From the NCBI GenBank assembly GCA_015522095.1, contig WAMX01000034.1, forward strand, positions 1-12,437: DNA of 12,437 bases. Direction: 5' to 3'. This DNA comes from Nanobdellati archaeon (lineage in GTDB: Archaea > SpSt-1190). Position numbers and translations under genes: made by a program. Shown piece by piece: positions 5,838 to 12,160 of this stretch. The notes beneath the pieces are model-generated. The model saw only the letters and a program-made list of their open reading frames with translations, ran no database searches and was not told where the DNA came from. How positions within the stretch are numbered: position 1 is the stretch's first letter; the number at the start of each line of letters is the position of its first letter.

Positions 5838-5871
5838 TTGCCCTCATTAATATGCCTGTTGCCCTCACTAA
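5838..5871 (+). repeat. Tandem 13-mer TTGCCCTCA(T/C)TAA, 21-bp period
   Basis: TTGCCCTCATTAA at 5838-5850 and TTGCCCTCACTAA at 5859-5871, one mismatch, 21 bp apart from start to start (about two helical turns). They lie in the AT-rich spacer between the tRNA and the helicase, before a possible small ORF. The spacing suits a protein binding the same DNA face twice; that role is inference. Confidence 0.5.
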
Positions 5872-5900
5872 CATCAAATCATCTCCATTATGATGCCCGA

Positions 5901-6053
5901 ATGAGCTCAAAGGAGCTCAATGAGCTCAATGCAAAAATAACATCAATAACAAATAAGGTTAATGAAGCTCAAGAAACCGCAAAGGAGCTCATTAATATTA
6001 GTGATAAGCGTAACTCCTGCAGTGAAAAAGCGAAAGAGAGTGTGGAGTGGTAA
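5901..6053 (+). CDS. Possible small charged coiled-coil protein (50 aa)
   Basis: The ATG at 5901 begins a 50-codon frame rich in Lys, Glu, Asn and Ser, with Leu/Ile/Val at roughly three- and four-residue steps (LNELNAKITSITNKV and on), as in a short coiled coil. It ends in Trp then TAA, just before the helicase TATA box. The first 30 bp hold three GAGCTC copies (ATGAGCTCAA twice), so the start of the frame is repetitive. No clear TATA box or Shine-Dalgarno site supports it, and the in-frame extension upstream would need a TTG start at 5838. AT content is higher than in the neighbouring genes. It may be a real small gene, a recent gene or a chance frame. The surrounding stretch 5763-6060 holds no other gene that I can support. 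Confidence 0.35.
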   Translation: MSSKELNELNAKITSITNKVNEAQETAKELINISDKRNSCSEKAKESVEW

Positions 6054-6060
6054 TGGATTA

Positions 6061-6069
6061 CTTATAAAT
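6061..6069 (+). promoter_or_regulatory. TATA box for the Lhr helicase
   Basis: CTTATAAAT, whose centre is 25 nt before the GTG at 6090. It is too close to the GTG at 6081 for that codon to be in a leaderless transcript, so it decides the start. Confidence 0.65.
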
Positions 6070-6089
6070 GGGGGCATTTTGTGAGGGTT

Positions 6090-8717
6090 GTGGGGTCCCC
6101 GGAAAGTGAAAGCGGTCAGGAGAATGCGGAAAATGTGAGAGGGATCGGGCGTTTTGTGAGGGCCTTCGGGCTTGAAAAGCTGACAGAAGTGCAAAAAGTG
6201 AGCATTCCGCGCATAATTGAGAGGGAGGAATGCCTGATAGTTGCGGAAACGGGGAGCGGCAAAACGGAAGCTGTGATGATTCCACTGATGAAAATGATGG
6301 GAAAGCCCATTTCCTGCCTTTATATAACACCTCTGCGCGCCCTGAACAGGGATATGCTCTCCCGGCTCAAGAAAGCCGCTGAAACGCTCGGATATCGCGC
6401 AGAAGTCCGCCACGGGGACACCAGCCCCCGCATACGCAGGGAACAGCTCCTTGAACCCCCTGAAATTTTGATAACCACTCCAGAAACGCTGCAGGCAATA
6501 ATTGTCGCCCCGCGGTTCAGGGAACACCTGCGGAATGTGAAGTTTGTGGTCATTGATGAGATTCACGAATTGCTCGACAGCAAGCGCGGTTCACAGCTCA
6601 TATGCGGGCTGGCCCGGCTGCGGAGGCTTGCGAAATTCAGGCAGTACGGCCTCTCTGCCACCATCTCCGAGCCACACAGGGTCGGGGAGTATTTCTGGGA
6701 AAAGCAGCCCACATTAATTGAGGTCAAAAACGTCAAAAAGAAGGAGGCAGTGGTCGAGGTCCCCCGGCCATCAAAGGAGGACGTGGGGAAGGACCTCCCC
6801 GTCGGCACTGCCGCCAAGCTGAGGCGGGTCCACGAGCTCCTCCATAACTCCAACACCCTGCTCTTCACAAACACAAGGAGCACGGCAGAGGTTCTGACCG
6901 CAAAGCTCTCAAAGTTCATTGATGTGAACATACATCACGGGAGCCTGAGCAAGGAACACAGGGAATCCGTGGAAAAGCGTTTCAAGTCCGGCGAGATAAG
7001 CAAGATAATTTCCACGAGCTCGCTCGAGCTCGGAATAGACATCGGACACATCGAGCAGGTTGTGCAGTACGGCTCACCCCGGCGGGCGGATTCATTCACA
7101 CAGCGCCTCGGCAGGAGCGGGCACAGCATGCACATGGTTTCAAAGGGGATCATCATATGTGACCTCATTGAGGCACCTGAGAGTGCGGTCATTGCGCGGA
7201 GGGCGCTCGAGGGAAGGCTGGAGAGGGTTCGATTCCCGGAGGCCCCCCTGGACGTGCTTGCCCACCAGCTGGTCGGGCTCTCCCTTGAGGAGAGGGAGGT
7301 TGACATCGGGGAAGCGTACGGGCTGTTCAGGAAGACCGCGCCCTTCAGGAGCCTCACCAGGAAGGAGTTCATTGAAGTTGCCAGGCTTATGGAGTCCTTC
7401 GGATACCTGCGGATTATGGAGGGGTGGCTGCACAGGAGGAAGTCTGCCTGGAAGTACTACTACGAAAACATAAGCACCATCCCTGACGAGCGGAAATTCT
7501 CGCTCATTGACAGTGCAACCGGGAAGAGGGTTGCGAGCCTTGATGCCGACTTTGTGAATGACCTTTCACCGGGAAGCCAGTTTGTCGTGGCGGGGAGCGC
7601 GTGGACCCTGCTGAACGTGGAGGGGGACAGGCTGTACTGCGCGCCAGCAGGAGAATCGGAGGAGGTGGCAACCTGGTCCGGGGAGCTGATACCTGTGGAG
7701 TTTGAGGTTGCTCAGGAAATCCCAGACGCTATAAACTTCCCGGAGAGGTTCCCGTACGAAAGCGGCACCGCGGAACTCGTGAAGAGGCTCGGAAAGTATG
7801 ACCGCTCAATCAGGGTGGAGCGCTGGGGCAGATACACGGTGGTTATAACCTGGGCGGGGAGCAGGGTGAACAATGTGCTCGCCCACATCGTGGGGTCATA
7901 CCTCTCCCTCAGGGCGGGGAGCTCAATTGGCATCAGGAGCGACCAGCTCGGGCTTGTCGTGAAATGGGACAGTGATGAGGTGGAGCGCGTGATGGGGAAG
8001 ATTGCGCCGGAAAACCTTGAAAAGTCCGTCATCAAAAGCATAAAATACGCGCCAAAATTCAAAAAGCATTTCAGGGCGGTTGCAGTGCGGTTCGGCGCCC
8101 TCGAACGGGGGGCGCTTGCGGAGCGCGGTGTGCTGAAGCTCTGGGAGGGAAGCGTGATAGAGAGGGAAGCCATCAGAGAATTCCTCCACAGCAAGATGGA
8201 CTTTGAGAACACCCGCAGGCTGCTCTCATCGGCAGAGATGGTGAGGGCAGAGCAGTCGCGCATAGGGCGCTATATGCTCGAGAAGTTCCACCCGGAGGTC
8301 TTCGAGGCGGAGCGCCCGAAGAAACAGATAATAAGCGCCCTGAAGGCGCGGCTTGAGGGAACCAGGCTCAAAATTTCCTGCATGTACTGCAAAACATATC
8401 TCGGAAGGTTCCAGCCGGAGCACGCCCCGGAGCGCTGTCCCCTCTGCGGGTCAGTCATGCTCGGGGTCCTTCACAACCCGGAGCTCCTGAAAAAGAAGGA
8501 AAAAACCGTCAGGGAGAAGAGGGAGCTTGAGAATGCGCGGCTGTCCGCGCAGCTCTTTGCGGACCACGGAAGGCTCGCGCTGATCATTCAGGCGGGCAAG
8601 GGCATAGGGCCCAACACTGCCGCCCGCATAATCCGCACCTGCAAAAACACCGAGGAAATGCTCTACAGGGTGTATGAGCTCGAAAAGCAGTATGCCCGCA
8701 CAAAGCCTTTCTGGTAA
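6090..8717 (+). CDS. lhr: Lhr-family superfamily 2 ATP-dependent helicase (875 aa)
   Basis: Residues numbered from GTG 6090. RecA domain 1 has a Q-motif-like segment near 33-38 (TEVQ), Walker A AETGSGKT (52-59), TPLRAL, the Walker B box DEIH (156-159) and SAT (189-191). RecA domain 2 has the NTRSTAE segment, STSSLELGID and motif VI QRLGRSGH (338-345). A winged-helix and Lhr-type beta domain follow (FSLID..., PGSQF near 495-520), then the conserved C-terminal part with a four-cysteine zinc site (Cys 764, 767, 783, 786) and a helix-hairpin-helix-like GIGPNTAARII near 842-852. This is the Lhr core layout; family members translocate along nucleic acid 3' to 5' and are linked to DNA repair or RNA metabolism. 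The length is typical. GTG 6081 would add three residues; the TATA position favours 6090. It appears monocistronic and convergent with NAC. Confidence 0.93.
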   Translation: MGSPESESGQENAENVRGIGRFVRAFGLEKLTEVQKVSIPRIIEREECLIVAETGSGKTEAVMIPLMKMMGKPISCLYITPLRALNRDMLSRLKKAAETLGYRAEVRHGDTSPRIRREQLLEPPEILITTPETLQAIIVAPRFREHLRNVKFVVIDEIHELLDSKRGSQLICGLARLRRLAKFRQYGLSATISEPHRVGEYFWEKQPTLIEVKNVKKKEAVVEVPRPSKEDVGKDLPVGTAAKLRRVHELLHNSNTLLFTNTRSTAEVLTAKLSKFIDVNIHHGSLSKEHRESVEKRFKSGEISKIISTSSLELGIDIGHIEQVVQYGSPRRADSFTQRLGRSGHSMHMVSKGIIICDLIEAPESAVIARRALEGRLERVRFPEAPLDVLAHQLVGLSLEEREVDIGEAYGLFRKTAPFRSLTRKEFIEVARLMESFGYLRIMEGWLHRRKSAWKYYYENISTIPDERKFSLIDSATGKRVASLDADFVNDLSPGSQFVVAGSAWTLLNVEGDRLYCAPAGESEEVATWSGELIPVEFEVAQEIPDAINFPERFPYESGTAELVKRLGKYDRSIRVERWGRYTVVITWAGSRVNNVLAHIVGSYLSLRAGSSIGIRSDQLGLVVKWDSDEVERVMGKIAPENLEKSVIKSIKYAPKFKKHFRAVAVRFGALERGALAERGVLKLWEGSVIEREAIREFLHSKMDFENTRRLLSSAEMVRAEQSRIGRYMLEKFHPEVFEAERPKKQIISALKARLEGTRLKISCMYCKTYLGRFQPEHAPERCPLCGSVMLGVLHNPELLKKKEKTVREKRELENARLSAQLFADHGRLALIIQAGKGIGPNTAARIIRTCKNTEEMLYRVYELEKQYARTKPFW

Positions 8718-8726
8718 AGGGAACTG

Positions 8727-8731
8727 TTTTT
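8727..8731 (+). terminator. Short T tract after lhr
   Basis: Five T residues ten bp past the stop, followed by TTG-rich sequence. It is a modest terminator candidate. An inverted repeat GAATTA-AGAAA-TAATTC further on (8793-8809) could serve either convergent gene. The rest of 8732-8895 holds nothing else I can name. Confidence 0.35.
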
Positions 8732-8895
8732 GTTGTGGTATTGGAAGGGTATTGCATCATTAAAGTGTTGCGAAACAATCAAAGAAAACAAAGAATTAAG
8801 AAATAATTCCGTACCTAAATACGTAAATCGGCTGGAAGCACAACTAAACAACTGCAGGTGAAGCACAAAGGAAGGAAATAAAAGATAGAATGCAA

Positions 8896-9189
8896 TCAGT
8901 TCATGAGGTGCAGAATGGCTTCAGCAACATCTCCGTGCTCTTTGAGCGCCTTTTTCGCCTCTTCCATAGAACATCCTGTCTTTTCGACTATAAGCTTCAA
9001 ATCTTCCGTTTCATCATCTTTCTCGACGGAGAAATTGCCGATAACCTGAAATATTTTGTTTCCCATCATATTCGCTTCCACGACCTGAGGGGAGTCAAAA
9101 ACCCACCTCTCAGATCCAAAATCGAAGATGACCTTCGCGGGAGAAAGCTGTTTGGTCTTGAGCTGCTTTGCAAGGGCGCGCATATCCAT
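8896..9189 (-). CDS. nac: Archaeal nascent polypeptide-associated complex protein (NAC alpha)
   Basis: Two expected domains are present in 97 residues. A NAC beta-barrel domain (about 14-55, K-V-I-F-D-F-G through NKIFQVIGNFSVEK) is followed after a charged linker by a C-terminal UBA domain (about 61-97, LIVEKTGCSMEEAKKALKEH, ending D-V-A-E-A-I-L-H-L). Archaeal NAC forms a homodimer that binds ribosomes and emerging chains. The length and order are typical. I chose ATG 9189 because a TATA box (9209-9216) lies about 24 nt upstream; ATG 9183 is an alternative. The promoter overlaps the stop codon of the upstream histone-fold gene, so it can be transcribed alone or by read-through. T-rich sequence on this strand (8876-8883) may end the transcript. 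Confidence 0.93.
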   Translation of the reverse strand: MDMRALAKQLKTKQLSPAKVIFDFGSERWVFDSPQVVEANMMGNKIFQVIGNFSVEKDDETEDLKLIVEKTGCSMEEAKKALKEHGDVAEAILHLMN

Positions 9190-9208
9190 AAAAAAAGAAA
9201 AAAGAGGT

Positions 9209-9216
9209 GTTTAAAG
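9209..9216 (-). promoter_or_regulatory. TATA box for NAC, overlapping the upstream stop codon
   Basis: The minus strand reads CTTTAAAC. Its TAA is also the stop codon (9213-9211) of the histone-fold gene. Spacing to ATG 9189 is about 24 nt. Confidence 0.6.
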
Positions 9217-9381
9217 GTCTGCCGCTTTCAGAGTCTTCCTGCCGTTTGCATCGGCCCTTGTGGCGGCCTTGCTGAGAAGCTCCTCAACAGCAGCCTCAAG
9301 AGCATCGTAGAACTCTCCACTGACCCTCATGTCCCTTCTCTTCGCAAATTCCCTAACTTCACTCTTCTTCACGTAAGCCAT
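9211..9381 (-). CDS. Small single histone-fold protein (56 aa)
   Basis: The frame reads MAYVKKSEVREFAKRRDMRV..., a 56-residue protein. It has a short N-terminal helix, MRVSGEFYDAL (matching ERVSRDAL of the histone at 2970), a long central helix with EEL and LSKAATRADANG, and an ending GRKTLKAADL with the R-(K/S)-T-(L/I)-K-x-x-D pattern of loop 2 and helix 3. It stops right after this motif, so helix 3 is very short. Small archaeal CBF/NF-Y-like histone-fold proteins with an N-terminal VKKS and an NGRKT motif fit this well. The role could be DNA binding, or pairing with another histone-fold partner. The ATG at 9381 is supported by a TATA box (9401-9409) about 24 nt upstream. It lies directly before NAC on the same strand. 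Confidence 0.82.
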   Translation of the reverse strand: MAYVKKSEVREFAKRRDMRVSGEFYDALEAAVEELLSKAATRADANGRKTLKAADL

Positions 9382-9400
9382 GAAACCCCCAAAAACGGAA

Positions 9401-9409
9401 GAATATATG
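9401..9409 (-). promoter_or_regulatory. TATA box for the histone-fold gene
   Basis: The minus strand reads CATATATTC about 24 nt before the ATG at 9381. Back to back with the eL41 TATA element; the two starts are only 69 bp apart. Confidence 0.65.
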
Positions 9410-9422
9410 CTTTTCCGTTACA

Positions 9423-9430
9423 TTTTTATA
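9423..9430 (+). promoter_or_regulatory. TATA box for the eL41-like gene
   Basis: TTTTTATA centred about 25 nt before the GTG at 9451, consistent with a leaderless mRNA and supporting that this very short frame is expressed. Confidence 0.6.
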
Positions 9431-9450
9431 CCCTCAATTAAACTTCTGAA

Positions 9451-9564
9451 GTGGTCAAGACTTCTCATCCGTGGAAAAAGGTCAGGGGCAGGAAGAGCCG
9501 CTGGAAGTGGCGCAAGAAGAAAATGCGCCGCCTCAAGCGCCTCCGCCGGAAGATGAAAAAGTGA
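9451..9564 (+). CDS. rpl41e: Ribosomal protein eL41-like (37 aa)
   Basis: A 37-codon GTG-started frame whose second half, SRWKWRKKKMRRLKRLRRKM, closely follows the eL41 pattern (K-W-R-K-K-R-x-R-R-L-K-R-K-R-R-K). eL41 is the smallest ribosomal protein, a single basic helix at the subunit interface, present in eukaryotes and found in some archaea. Typical eL41 is about 25 residues, so here a 12-15 residue N-terminal extension (HPWKKVRGRK) is present. About two thirds of the residues are Lys or Arg. A TATA box 25 nt upstream fixes the GTG. The end of the frame overlaps the end of truD on the opposite strand by 32 bp. The alternative, a chance basic frame, is less likely given the motif match and promoter. 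Confidence 0.78.
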   Translation: MVKTSHPWKKVRGRKSRWKWRKKKMRRLKRLRRKMKK

Positions 9565-10444
9565 TGCTCCACCTGAGCTCCTTCTCTTTTACAATCTCCC
9601 TCAGCAGGGCAGTCGCGTAGCTGCCGCGCGGGAGAAAGAAGCGGAAGCCCCGGGACCAGAGGGGTTTTATGAAGAGGGGGCGCCGGGTCCCCGTGCCCGG
9701 AAAGTCGGAAAGCTCAAGCCCCTCTTCCTCGAGGACCTTCCGCTCGAGCTCGCCCTGCCTGCCGCCGGCGAAGCTCATCTTCTTCCCGAAGATGGGACCC
9801 GTCGGACCGTGGCGGGACATAATGTCCCCTTCCACTGGCTCGGGGTGCTCGAGGCGGAGGGAAAGGACCCTGTTGAAAAGGTACGAGACATAGGCGTCCT
9901 CCATAAGCTGGAAGTACCTTCTCTCGAGGGGGATGGACTGCTCGCGCATCATCCTTAATGCTCGCTCCCGTTCACCGCTTATCAGCAGCCTGCCAATGAT
10001 GTGGTTGTTTGTTGAGAAGCGCTGGGGGCCGAAGAAGTTCGGGAAGGACTCAACAAAAGGAGGAGTCACGTCCGCCTCTATTGAAAACCAGTTTCCGAGA
10101 AGGTTGCCCCTCTTGAGCTTCTTCGAGGAGCGCCGGACAAGGAGGGCACGGAATCCCCTGCCAGCAGGAGGAATGGGGCCGGGTGATGAGAACCACTGGA
10201 CCGTGCGGGCATTCTTGTCCTTCAGGCCTGCATACCCCACGTCCCTGTAAGAAATCCGCCCATAGCGGGCGATTTCCTTGGCGACGGAAATGGTGTTCCG
10301 GTTAATCTTTTCCACCAGCGCCCAGTTGTGCTGCCCCTCCCCTGTTGGAAGGAACTTCGGCACCTCAAAGACCTCGAACCACGTCACGGTCAGCGGCACG
10401 CCCCTGCCGCGCGTGAGGTATCCTTCAGCCCCCGGAATTTCCAC
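9533..10444 (-). CDS. truD: tRNA pseudouridine(13) synthase TruD
   Basis: The TruD signature motifs are present in order. An N-terminal F-x-V-x-E-like segment (WFEVFEVP, 22-29) is followed by the catalytic loop AGLKDKNARTVQ (72-83, nucleophile Asp76), then NFFGPQRF (136-143), then the insertion-domain motifs GPTGPIFG (213-220) and GTRRPL (252-257), and the closing GSYAT (274-278). The enzyme converts U13 in the D arm of tRNA to pseudouridine. At 303 residues it is shorter than most archaeal members but no core motif is missing. The GTG start at 10444 sits 23 nt from the shared TATA element. The last ten codons overlap the eL41-like gene on the opposite strand. The final Ser/Gly-rich tail (SSSGGGA) is read from that overlap and may be dispensable. 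Confidence 0.93.
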   Translation of the reverse strand: MEIPGAEGYLTRGRGVPLTVTWFEVFEVPKFLPTGEGQHNWALVEKINRNTISVAKEIARYGRISYRDVGYAGLKDKNARTVQWFSSPGPIPPAGRGFRALLVRRSSKKLKRGNLLGNWFSIEADVTPPFVESFPNFFGPQRFSTNNHIIGRLLISGERERALRMMREQSIPLERRYFQLMEDAYVSYLFNRVLSLRLEHPEPVEGDIMSRHGPTGPIFGKKMSFAGGRQGELERKVLEEEGLELSDFPGTGTRRPLFIKPLWSRGFRFFLPRGSYATALLREIVKEKELRWSITFSSSGGGA

Positions 10445-10461
10445 ATAAAGGGAAGTAAAAC

Positions 10462-10471
10462 AATATTAAAA
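10462..10471. promoter_or_regulatory. Shared bidirectional TATA element of truD and DP2
   Basis: AATATTAAAA contains the palindrome AATATT. It lies 23-25 nt from both start codons: GTG 10444 of truD to the left and GTG 10490 of DP2 to the right. Both genes can be leaderless from one element, or two TBP orientations can compete at it. Confidence 0.6.
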
Positions 10472-10489
10472 GGGAGCTGTAGGTTAAGC

Positions 10490-12160
10490 GTGGAGTATGG
10501 GGAAGAATTGATTGAGAAGGTCAAAAAAGTGTATGATGTCGCGAAGGCCGCCCGGAAGAAGAAGCTTGACCCCGCACCAAGGGTCGAGATCCTGCTCGCA
10601 ACGGAACTCGCGGGGCGCGTGGAGGGGCTTGTCAGTGTTGTCGTGCCCGAGCTCAGCGGCTCGGGGCTGAGGGAACGGATACTCAAGCTTGAGGAGGAGT
10701 ACGGGAAGGGCAACGAGGAAATAGGTTTCATCATAGCGGAGGAGGTTGCAAGCGGGCGGTTCCACCCATTTGACAGCGTGGAGAGGGCAATAGAAGCGGG
10801 GCTCAGGGTTGGGATTGCATACTGGACTCTGGGCGTGACCACCGCACCCCTCGAGGGACTCACCCACATAGCCATCAAGAACAGGCTTGATGGGAAAAAA
10901 TATCTATCAATCTACCTCGCAGGGCCTATAAGGAGTGCAGGGGGGACAACCAACGCCATGCTCGTGATGCTGGCGGACTTCCTGAGAAAGAAGTTCGGCA
11001 TTGGCGAGTATGACCCGACCCACCAGGAAATTGAGCGCTACTTCCTCGAGGTTGAAAGCTACCACAGGAGGGTCACCCGCCTCCAGTACATGCCGAGCGC
11101 CGGGGAGCTGAAGTTTGCCGTCAGGAATATACCTGTGGAGGTGAATGGAGAGCCAACTGAGAGGATAGAGGTGCTCGCATACAAGGACCTGCCGCGCGTC
11201 GAGACCAACCAGATAAGGGGCGGTATGGTGCTGACGCTCAGCAATGTGTGCCTGAAGGCATCGAAGCTCGTGAAGAGGATGAAGAAGTTCGGAGAGAAGT
11301 ATGACCTCACGAACTGGTCCTGGCTGGAGGAGCTCAAGAAAAAGAAGGCCGCAAAATCGGAAGGCGGGGAGAAGAAGACAGCCACATACATAGCAGAGAT
11401 ACCCGGAGGGAGGCCGGTCTTCAGCTACCCCGGGGAAGTTGGGGGATTCAGGCTCAGGTACGGGCGCGCCAGGAACACGGGCTTTGCAGCCATAGGCATC
11501 CATCCCGCCACCATGGCAATCCTTGACGACTTCATCGCGGTGGGGACGCAGCTGAAGCTCGAGCTCCCGGGGAAGGCGGGGGCGGCCGCGCCCGTGGACA
11601 GCATAGAGGGTCCCATAGTCAGGCTGAAGGACAGGAGTGTTGTTCGCGTGTCAAGTGAGTTTGAGGCAAAAAAGCTCAGGAAGGACGTGGAGAAGATACT
11701 GTACCTCGGGGACATCCTGATAACATACGGGGAGTTCCTCACGAACGGCCACAGGCTCGAGCAGCCGGCATGGTGCGAGGAGTGGTGGCTCGAAGAGGTG
11801 AGGCAGCACATCCCTGACTTCTCAGGGACGGATGTGGGCTTCGAGGAGGCTGTGGAAATAAGCAAAAAGACGGGCGTCCCCCTCCACCCGAAGTACACAT
11901 ACTTTTGGGAGAATGTGTCGGGAGAGGATGTGAGGAAGCTGCAGAATGCGCTGGAGGGTGAGCTGTCGGACGTGAAGGACATCCTCGAGGCCCTTGGAGT
12001 GGAGCACTTCATGGAAGGGGGAAAGGTTGCCCTCAAGGAGCTTGACAGGAAGATTCTCTCGCTCGTGCTCTCGAAGAAACCGGAGGGGGCCCACGAAAGC
12101 GGGATAGATGCCGTGAATGCGTGCTCGCCCGTGAAGATACGCCGCAAGGCAGGAAGGTAG
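10490..12160 (+). CDS. polC: DNA polymerase II (PolD) large subunit DP2, N-terminal part ending at in-frame TAG
   Basis: The product is the N-terminal 556 residues of DP2, the catalytic subunit of archaeal replicative polymerase D. It shows DP2-specific blocks: RVEILLATELAGRVEGL, FHPFDSVERAIEAGLRVG, YLAGPIRSAGGTTNAM, PRVETNQIRGGM, NTGFAAIGIHPATMAILDDF, and the LTNGHRLEQPAWCEEWW stretch. GTG 10490 was chosen because the shared TATA element lies about 24 nt upstream; the open frame to 10328 runs into truD antisense and is not conserved-looking. A full DP2 is normally well over 1000 residues. Here the frame meets TAG at codon 557, where family members have one ordinary residue between IR-KAG and GARMGRPEKA. 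The frame then resumes without gain or loss (next entry). No DP2 catalytic aspartates are in this part. It may be a split-gene half or an interrupted gene. Confidence 0.88.
   Translation: MEYGEELIEKVKKVYDVAKAARKKKLDPAPRVEILLATELAGRVEGLVSVVVPELSGSGLRERILKLEEEYGKGNEEIGFIIAEEVASGRFHPFDSVERAIEAGLRVGIAYWTLGVTTAPLEGLTHIAIKNRLDGKKYLSIYLAGPIRSAGGTTNAMLVMLADFLRKKFGIGEYDPTHQEIERYFLEVESYHRRVTRLQYMPSAGELKFAVRNIPVEVNGEPTERIEVLAYKDLPRVETNQIRGGMVLTLSNVCLKASKLVKRMKKFGEKYDLTNWSWLEELKKKKAAKSEGGEKKTATYIAEIPGGRPVFSYPGEVGGFRLRYGRARNTGFAAIGIHPATMAILDDFIAVGTQLKLELPGKAGAAAPVDSIEGPIVRLKDRSVVRVSSEFEAKKLRKDVEKILYLGDILITYGEFLTNGHRLEQPAWCEEWWLEEVRQHIPDFSGTDVGFEEAVEISKKTGVPLHPKYTYFWENVSGEDVRKLQNALEGELSDVKDILEALGVEHFMEGGKVALKELDRKILSLVLSKKPEGAHESGIDAVNACSPVKIRRKAGR

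Noticed and set aside
8718..8895. Possible C/D-box small RNA between lhr and NAC, and in 5763-5900
   Set aside because: I found no convincing paired C (RTGATGA) and D (CTGA) boxes; only a weak inverted repeat and T tracts are present.
10328..10489. Upstream extension of the DP2 frame
   Set aside because: It runs through the start of truD on the other strand and across the shared promoter; the TATA position supports GTG 10490.
12158..12160. Genome-wide use of TAG as a sense codon (pyrrolysine-type recoding)
   Set aside because: Not supported as a general rule: TAG ends the DUF373 gene (4181-4183) with promoter-like AT-rich sequence beyond, and ends the 968 gene. Decoding at this one site remains possible and is kept as an alternative.
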